46,575 nt of DNA from Isoptericola halalbus (GTDB lineage Bacteria > Actinomycetota > Actinomycetes > Actinomycetales > Cellulomonadaceae), in assembly GCA_009663185.1 (NCBI GenBank), contig VJZX01000022.1, positions 1 to 46,575 on the forward strand, in the 5' to 3' direction. The notes beneath the pieces are model-generated. The model was not told the DNA's origin. It did not search any database and saw only the letters and a list, made by a program, of their open reading frames with translations. How positions within the stretch are numbered: the first letter of the stretch is position 1; each line of letters begins with the position of its first letter. A program made the position numbers and the translations under genes. Shown here in pieces: positions 41,656-46,575 of the stretch.

Positions 41656-43239
41656 GTGCAGATCGGGGTCCCGCACGAGTCCCGCGCGGGCGAGCGGCTC
41701 GTGGCCGCGACGCCCGCCACGGTGCGACGCCTGCGTGAGCTGGGCTACGACGTCGTGGTCGAGGCCGGCGCGGGCGAGCGCGCGCACTTCCCGACGCGCG
41801 AGTACGTCGAGGCCGGCGCGAGCGTCGCCGAGCGGGAGGCCGTGTGGGCCTCCGACGTCGTCACGGCGGTCAACCCTCCGTCGCACGATGAGGTCGAGCT
41901 GCTGCGTCCGGGCGCGACGCTCGTCGCGCAGCTCTCACCCGCGACGCACCCCGAGCGCGTCACGCTGCTCGCCGAGCGGCACGTCACCGCGTTCGCGCTC
42001 GACGCCGTGCCCCGCATCTCGCGCGCGCAGGCGCTCGACGTGCTGTCGGCACTGTCGAACGTGGCCGGCTACCGCGCGGTGATCGAGGCGGCCGACGAGT
42101 TCGGCGGGATGTTCGCGGGCCAGGTCACCGCTGCGGGCACGACGCCGCCCGCGAAGGTGTTCGTCATCGGCGCCGGGGTGGCGGGACTGGCCGCGATCGG
42201 CACCGCCTCCTCGCTCGGGGCACAGGTGCGTGCCTTCGACGTGCGGCCCGAGGTGGGCGAGCAGATCGAGTCGATGGGTGCGGCGTTCGTCCAGGCCGCC
42301 GGAGCCACGCAGGAGGTCAGCGCCGACGGGTACGCGCGGGCGCTCACGGAGGACCAGGAGGCGGCGACCCGTCGGACGTACGCGGTCGAGACCGCGGGCG
42401 CTGACATCGTCATCACCACGGCCCTGGTGCGCGGCACGGCGCCGACGACGATCACCGCCGAGATGGTCGCGGCCATGCGACCGGGCTCGGTCATCGTCGA
42501 CCTCGCGGCCTCGGGCGGCGGAAACTGCGAGCTCACGGTGCCTGGCGAGCGCGTGGTCAGCCCGGGCGGCGTGATCATCCTCGGGTATACCGACCTGCCG
42601 GGCCGGATGCCGCAGCACACCTCCCAGCTCGTCGGCACGAACGTGGTCAACCTGCTCACGCTCATGACGCCGGCCAAGGACGGCCGGCTGGTCGTCGACC
42701 TCGACGACGTCGTGGTGCGCGGCATGACGGTCGCCAAGGACGGCGAGGTGCTGTGGCCGCCCCCTCCCGTCCAGGTCTCGGTGGCCCCACCGCCGCCTCC
42801 GCCCGAGGAACCGGCCGCGGCGCCGGGGCCGAGCCCGGCCGAGGCGGCCGCCGAGCGCGAGCGCAGGACGCGCCGCCGCACCGTCCTCGCCGCGCTCGGG
42901 GCGGCTCTCGCCGGCCTGGCGATCGCGTCCTCACCGCCGCACGTCACCGGGCACTTCACGGTGTTCGCGCTCGCGGTCGTCGTCGGCTTCTACGTCATCT
43001 CCGCCGTGACGCACGCCCTCCACACGCCCCTCATGGCCCAGACCAACGCGATCAGCGGCATCATCCTCGTCGGTGCGCTGCTGCAGATCGGCAGCGCCTC
43101 GTGGGTCGTCACCGCCGTCGCGGTGGTCGCGGCGACGGTGGCCAGCATCAACGTGTTCGGCGGCTTCCTGGTGGCGAACCGCATGATCCGCATGTTCCGC
43201 AGGGACACTCCGCGGGAGTCCACGGGGGTGACCACGTGA
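41656..43239 (+). CDS. pntA: NAD(P) transhydrogenase alpha subunit PntA
   Basis: The 527-residue protein carries both the NAD(H)-binding domain I and the first membrane part of proton-translocating transhydrogenase. [22 protein letters not shown] and the [13 protein letters not shown] region (about residues 170-210) bind NAD, and [16 protein letters not shown] is a family motif. A Pro-rich linker (about 370-390) then leads to four hydrophobic segments. In many actinobacteria this is split into pntAA and pntAB; here it is one fused chain. AAGGAGG precedes the GTG. It overlaps pntB by 4 bases. Confidence 0.93.
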   Translation: MQIGVPHESRAGERLVAATPATVRRLRELGYDVVVEAGAGERAHFPTREYVEAGASVAEREAVWASDVVTAVNPPSHDEVELLRPGATLVAQLSPATHPERVTLLAERHVTAFALDAVPRISRAQALDVLSALSNVAGYRAVIEAADEFGGMFAGQVTAAGTTPPAKVFVIGAGVAGLAAIGTASSLGAQVRAFDVRPEVGEQIESMGAAFVQAAGATQEVSADGYARALTEDQEAATRRTYAVETAGADIVITTALVRGTAPTTITAEMVAAMRPGSVIVDLAASGGGNCELTVPGERVVSPGGVIILGYTDLPGRMPQHTSQLVGTNVVNLLTLMTPAKDGRLVVDLDDVVVRGMTVAKDGEVLWPPPPVQVSVAPPPPPPEEPAAAPGPSPAEAAAERERRTRRRTVLAALGAALAGLAIASSPPHVTGHFTVFALAVVVGFYVISAVTHALHTPLMAQTNAISGIILVGALLQIGSASWVVTAVAVVAATVASINVFGGFLVANRMIRMFRRDTPRESTGVTT

Positions 43240-44645
43240 GCGCGACGGCGGTGGTGCAGGCGACCTACGTCGTCGCGGGCGTGCTGTTCATCCTGTCCCT
43301 CGCGGGCCTGTCGAGGCAGGAGACCGCGCGCCGCGGCAACGTGCTCGGCATGATCGGCATGGCGCTCGCGCTCGCGGCGACGGTGGGGCTCGCGCTCGAG
43401 CAGTCGGCCCGTCCGTGGCAGGTGACCGCCGCGCTCATCCTGCTCGTGCTCGTCGTCGGCGCGACCGTCGGGACGTGGCGCGCGAAGAACGTCGAGATGA
43501 CGCAGATGCCCGAGCTCATCGCGCTCCTGCACTCGTTCGTGGGCGTCGCGGCCGTGCTCGTCGGGTTCGGCTCGTACCTGTCCGAGCCGCACTCCGACAC
43601 GGTGCACCTCGTCGAGGTCTTCCTCGGCGTCTTCATCGGTGCGATCACGTTCACCGGGTCGGTCGTGGCCTACCTCAAGCTCGCGGCGCGCATCAGGTCG
43701 GCCCCGCTCATGCTGCCCGCGCGCAACGTGCTGAACCTCGGGGCCGTGGTGGCCTCGGCGGTCCTCCTGGCCTGGTACCTCGCGGTCGCGGGCGGACCTG
43801 CGGGCGCCGATTCGGGGCTGGTGCCGCTCGCCCTCATGACCCTGATCGCGCTCGCGCTCGGGTGGCACCTCGTGGCGTCGATCGGCGGCGGCGACATGCC
43901 CGTCGTGGTGTCGATGCTCAACTCGTACTCTGGTTGGGCCGCCGCCGCGGCCGGCTTCATGCTCGGCAACAACCTGCTGATCATCACCGGTGCCCTCGTC
44001 GGCTCCTCGGGCGCCATCCTGTCCTACATCATGTGCCGGGCGATGAACCGGTCGTTCGTGTCGGTGATCCTCGGCGGGTTCGGTGCGGAGGGCGGCATGG
44101 TCGCCGTGGGCGGCGAGGCGGGCGAGCACCGTGAGACGTTCGCCGCCGAGGTCGCCGAGCTGCTGACCAACGCGTCCTCGGTGATCGTCGTGCCGGGCTA
44201 CGGCATGGCCGTCGCCAAGGCGCAGTATCCCGTGGCGGACCTCGCCGAGAAGCTGCGCGGGCGCGGGGTCCGGGTGCGGTTCGGCGTGCACCCCGTGGCG
44301 GGCCGACTACCAGGCCACATGAACGTGCTGCTCGCCGAGGCCAAGGTGCCCTACGACATCGTGCTCGGCATGGACGAGATCAACGGCGACTTCGCGACCA
44401 CCGACGTCGTGCTTGTCATCGGCGCCAACGACACGGTCAACCCCGCGGCCCAGGAGGACCCCCGGTCGCCCATCGCCGGCATGCCCGTGCTCGAGGTCTG
44501 GAAGGCGCACGACGTCGTCGTCTTCAAGCGCTCGATGGCCACGGGGTACGCAGGAGTGCAGAATCCGCTGTTCTTCCGCGAGAACACCGCCATGCTGTTC
44601 GGCGACGCGAAGGACCAGGTGGAGAGGATCATCCAGGCACTATGA
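43236..44645 (+). CDS. pntB: NAD(P) transhydrogenase beta subunit PntB
   Basis: The 469-residue protein has about nine membrane segments (domain II) and the C-terminal NADP(H)-binding domain III. The latter carries [34 protein letters not shown] and [17 protein letters not shown], closing with the [16 protein letters not shown] lid. GTG 43236 lies in a GTGA overlap with pntA. The enzyme couples hydride transfer between NADH and NADP to proton flow and supplies NADPH. The next gene starts in another ATGA overlap. Confidence 0.94.
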   Translation: MSATAVVQATYVVAGVLFILSLAGLSRQETARRGNVLGMIGMALALAATVGLALEQSARPWQVTAALILLVLVVGATVGTWRAKNVEMTQMPELIALLHSFVGVAAVLVGFGSYLSEPHSDTVHLVEVFLGVFIGAITFTGSVVAYLKLAARIRSAPLMLPARNVLNLGAVVASAVLLAWYLAVAGGPAGADSGLVPLALMTLIALALGWHLVASIGGGDMPVVVSMLNSYSGWAAAAAGFMLGNNLLIITGALVGSSGAILSYIMCRAMNRSFVSVILGGFGAEGGMVAVGGEAGEHRETFAAEVAELLTNASSVIVVPGYGMAVAKAQYPVADLAEKLRGRGVRVRFGVHPVAGRLPGHMNVLLAEAKVPYDIVLGMDEINGDFATTDVVLVIGANDTVNPAAQEDPRSPIAGMPVLEVWKAHDVVVFKRSMATGYAGVQNPLFFRENTAMLFGDAKDQVERIIQAL

Positions 44646-45592
44646 GCTCGAGCGGACCCGCGGGCGATCCCCGCAACCCCGTGATCGCCGTCGTCGGACC
44701 CGGCGCGATCGGCGGCCTCGTCGCGGCGTTCCTGCAGCGTGGGCGGCACGAGGTCGTGCTCGTCGGGCGGGAGGGCACGGCCCGGCGCATCGCCGAGCAT
44801 GGTCTACAGGTGGTGACCGACCGGTTCGGCTCCTGGCACGCGCCGCTGCACGCGACCACGTCGGTCCCGCGCGGGGCGCGCGTGATCGTGGCCGTCAAGG
44901 CCGAGGGTGTGCTCGCGGCAGCGGACCTGGTCGCCGCCGCGCGGCCGACCGAGGTCGTCGCGCTCCTCAACGGCCTCGAGCACATGGACCTCCTGCGGGC
45001 GGCCGTGGCGTCCGCCGACGGGAGGGCGAGTGTGCCCGTCGTCGGCGCGACCATCGCGGGCGAGACGCTGCGCGTCGGCCACGACCCGGGAGCCGACTCC
45101 GGCGCGATGACCGTCCGGCACCGCGGAGACCTCCTGCGCGTGGTCGTGCCCGACGCCGCGCGCGACCTGCACGTGGTCAAGGCGCTGCGCGACACCGACA
45201 TCGAGGTCGTCACGGGCGGCACCGAGGCCGAGGTGCTCTGGAAGAAGCTGCGCTTCCTCGCCCCTCACGCGCTGCTCACCTCGACGTGGCGCACGGGCGT
45301 CGGTGACGCGATCGACGCCGACCCGGCGCTCGCGCAGGCCCTCCTGGCAGAGGTCGCCGCCGTCGCGACGGCCGAGGGTGTGCCCACGACGGCCGACGAG
45401 CTCCTCGGCATCCTGGGTGGCTTCCACCGCTCGATGCGCTCCTCGCTGCAGGCCGACCTCGAGGCCGGCCGTCCCGGCGAGCTCGACGCGATCGGTGGCG
45501 CCGTCGCCCGCCGGGCGGCCGAGCACGGGGTCCCGACGCCGGTGCTCGACGACCTGCTCTCCCGGCTTGCCGCGCGCCTCGCCTCTCGCTGA
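44642..45592 (+). CDS. Ketopantoate reductase-like NADPH dehydrogenase (PanE/ApbA family)
   Basis: The 316-residue protein has an N-terminal Rossmann fold with [18 protein letters not shown] (residues 17-34) and [11 protein letters not shown]. The central hinge carries LLNGLEHMD and a catalytic Lys in [14 protein letters not shown] helical C-terminal domain with [20 protein letters not shown] follows. These match the PanE/ApbA family, which reduces 2-dehydropantoate for coenzyme A synthesis. Co-translation with pntAB (ATGA at 44642-44645) fits an NADPH-consuming enzyme. Many paralogues have other substrates, so panE identity is not certain. Confidence 0.85.
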   Translation: MSSSGPAGDPRNPVIAVVGPGAIGGLVAAFLQRGRHEVVLVGREGTARRIAEHGLQVVTDRFGSWHAPLHATTSVPRGARVIVAVKAEGVLAAADLVAAARPTEVVALLNGLEHMDLLRAAVASADGRASVPVVGATIAGETLRVGHDPGADSGAMTVRHRGDLLRVVVPDAARDLHVVKALRDTDIEVVTGGTEAEVLWKKLRFLAPHALLTSTWRTGVGDAIDADPALAQALLAEVAAVATAEGVPTTADELLGILGGFHRSMRSSLQADLEAGRPGELDAIGGAVARRAAEHGVPTPVLDDLLSRLAARLASR

Positions 45593-45674
45593 GCGGTCGC
45601 GCCTGCGCCAGGTCACCTGGTGGGGTGCCGGCGTGGCACGCGGACGCGTCGGGACCGCGACCTACCGCGGATTC

Positions 45675-45764
45675 ATGAGCACGAACCGGACCGCACCCGG
45701 AACTGACGTCGAGCTCACCGTCGACGACGTCGGGCGGACGTGCGCGGCACGGCACGCGCGATGA
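45675..45764 (+). CDS. Tiny ORF A (29 residues), doubtful
   Basis: This ATG frame lies downstream of the ketopantoate-reductase-like gene, has no clear ribosome binding site and encodes a polar peptide. Its stop overlaps the ATG of tiny ORF B, whose stop overlaps the ATG at 45832 in turn. It could be a real leader, a decayed gene or chance. Confidence 0.25.
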   Translation: MSTNRTAPGTDVELTVDDVGRTCAARHAR

Positions 45765-45835
45765 TCCGCGGCGGCTGCACGTTCGAGCAGGTGCTGGGTC
45801 GCGTGCTGGATCTCGCCGCGCTCGCCGGACCATGA
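45761..45835 (+). CDS. Tiny ORF B (24 residues), doubtful
   Basis: It is joined by ATGA overlaps to tiny ORF A upstream and to the 45832 gene downstream. The peptide has an amphipathic stretch (FEQVLGRVLDLAAL). A and B together may be one small protein broken by a frameshift. Confidence 0.3.
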   Translation: MIRGGCTFEQVLGRVLDLAALAGP

Positions 45836-46575
45836 CCCGCTATCCCGAGATGAGCCGCCCCCAGGCGGAGGCCGCGCTCGAGGAGTTCCTCGCCGAGCGC
45901 CCGGCCGCCCTGCGCCACCTCCAGGAGGTGGCCGACGGCGTCGTGCCGCTCGACGGCAGCGTGGAGAGTCTTCGGGCGCTGTGGCCGTGGGTGAGGCCGC
46001 GACTGGACCGGCGGGCCGCCGGCGCCGCTCATCCGGAGCCGGCGCCGACCTGGTCTCGGTACTGGCTGAGCGACCAGGAGCAGCTGTCCTTCCAGTCCCT
46101 ACGACTGCTGGACGGCCTGATCTCGTACGTCGCCGACGTGCTCCGTGCCGCGCACCCGGCATCGACCTGGGTGGTTGCCGACGACCCCTATCCTCGGTTC
46201 CTGCATCGGAACCAGCCGGCCCTGAGGCTCGGAGACTGGGAGCAGCCGGTGCCGAGCCTGGTGGCGAACCTCGGCAGGCAGGTCCTCGGCGACTGGCCGC
46301 CGACGGACGACCGGCTCGTCGAAGTGGTCGAGGTGTGGCTCGCGGGCATGCGAGAGCACGACACACCGGGGGCGGCGGAGGCGACGGATCCGCCGTTCGA
46401 GGTCACCGACCTCCGCGGGGACGAGGGCGCGGACGACTTCGACTTCGAGGTCGTCCTCGACGTGGAGCTGCTGAGCGACGACGTGACCACCGTCGACTCG
46501 CTCCGGGAGGCGCTGGCAGGCGAACAGGGCGTTGCAGAGGCCCACGTCGAGGACCGCGACGTGCTCCTGATCCGA
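45832..46575 (+). CDS. Protein of unknown function, 3' end outside the window
   Basis: The frame is open from ATG 45832 to the last base of the window (248 codons, no stop). The visible part is soluble and acidic, with no signal peptide or membrane segment. It starts with a helix-rich region (ALEEFLAERPAALRHLQEVADG) and a Trp/Arg-rich stretch. The acidic segment FDFEVVLDVELLSDDVTTVDSLREAL near the end looks like the start of a beta-alpha-beta unit. No conserved motif was recognised. The ATG overlaps the stop of a tiny ORF. Alternative starts at 45850 or later are possible. Confidence 0.7.
   Translation, partial: MTRYPEMSRPQAEAALEEFLAERPAALRHLQEVADGVVPLDGSVESLRALWPWVRPRLDRRAAGAAHPEPAPTWSRYWLSDQEQLSFQSLRLLDGLISYVADVLRAAHPASTWVVADDPYPRFLHRNQPALRLGDWEQPVPSLVANLGRQVLGDWPPTDDRLVEVVEVWLAGMREHDTPGAAEATDPPFEVTDLRGDEGADDFDFEVVLDVELLSDDVTTVDSLREALAGEQGVAEAHVEDRDVLLIR

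Noticed and set aside
1-46575. CRISPR arrays, insertion sequences, prophage genes
   Set aside because: No regularly spaced repeats, transposase or integrase motifs, or phage structural proteins were recognised on either strand.

Overview
The window is chromosomal DNA of a high-GC Gram-positive actinobacterium. The evidence is the very GC-rich third codon positions, many GTG starts, ATGA/GTGA stop-start overlaps, purine-rich ribosome binding sites and long spurious antisense reading frames. The mix of glycoside hydrolases, LacI-controlled sugar transporters, treYZ and pntAB fits a Micrococcales carbohydrate degrader (Cellulomonas or Promicromonospora type). That placement is inference; nothing in the window fixes the genus.

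Layout: (1) 1-1815, housekeeping end: 3' end of a membrane protein gene, rsfS, a histidine phosphatase and tRNA-Ala(GGC) with a terminator. (2) 2195-17697, a fructan/fructose region. A secreted GH68 levansucrase lies behind an XRE regulator. A six-gene minus-strand operon follows: LacI, two LplBC-type permeases, a solute-binding lipoprotein and two cytoplasmic GH32-clan enzymes. A divergent LacI and frcBCA plus a PfkB fructokinase complete the region. The reading is outside synthesis of fructan, uptake of fructo-oligosaccharides and fructose, intracellular hydrolysis and phosphorylation. (3) 17724-19600, a TetR gene coupled to an MGT-type glycosyltransferase. (4) 19610-25978, a RhaSTPQ-type sugar ABC transporter with a divergent LacI and an SRPBCC protein. 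(5) 26104-32616, a small lipoprotein gene, then a LacI regulator facing an operon of GH43 (exo-galactanase-like), GH36 alpha-galactosidase and GH43 xylosidase-like enzymes. (6) 33055-37224, a VOC protein/TetR pair, a decayed MFS efflux gene, a formate/nitrite channel, an aldo/keto reductase and a divergent LysR. (7) 37235-46575, treY-treZ, divergent pntA-pntB-ketopantoate-reductase-like operon and a 3'-truncated unknown gene.

Regulation is unusually legible. LacI-type palindromes centred on CG sit at four control regions: 12345-12360, 13568-13579, 24394-24405 and 27740-27751. Further copies occur inside a permease gene (11122-11137), upstream of the xre-levansucrase pair (4320-4331) and in a gene-free stretch (32748-32759). 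Two TetR-type inverted repeats flank or overlap start codons. Strong GC hairpins mark operon ends and also sit directly behind two solute-binding protein genes inside operons.

No insertion sequence, integrase, CRISPR array or phage gene is visible. The strongest candidates for a second look are the operator network tying levansucrase to the fructose importer, the intragenic operator, and the GH32 enzyme whose WMNDPNG-type motif reads WMNEPHG.
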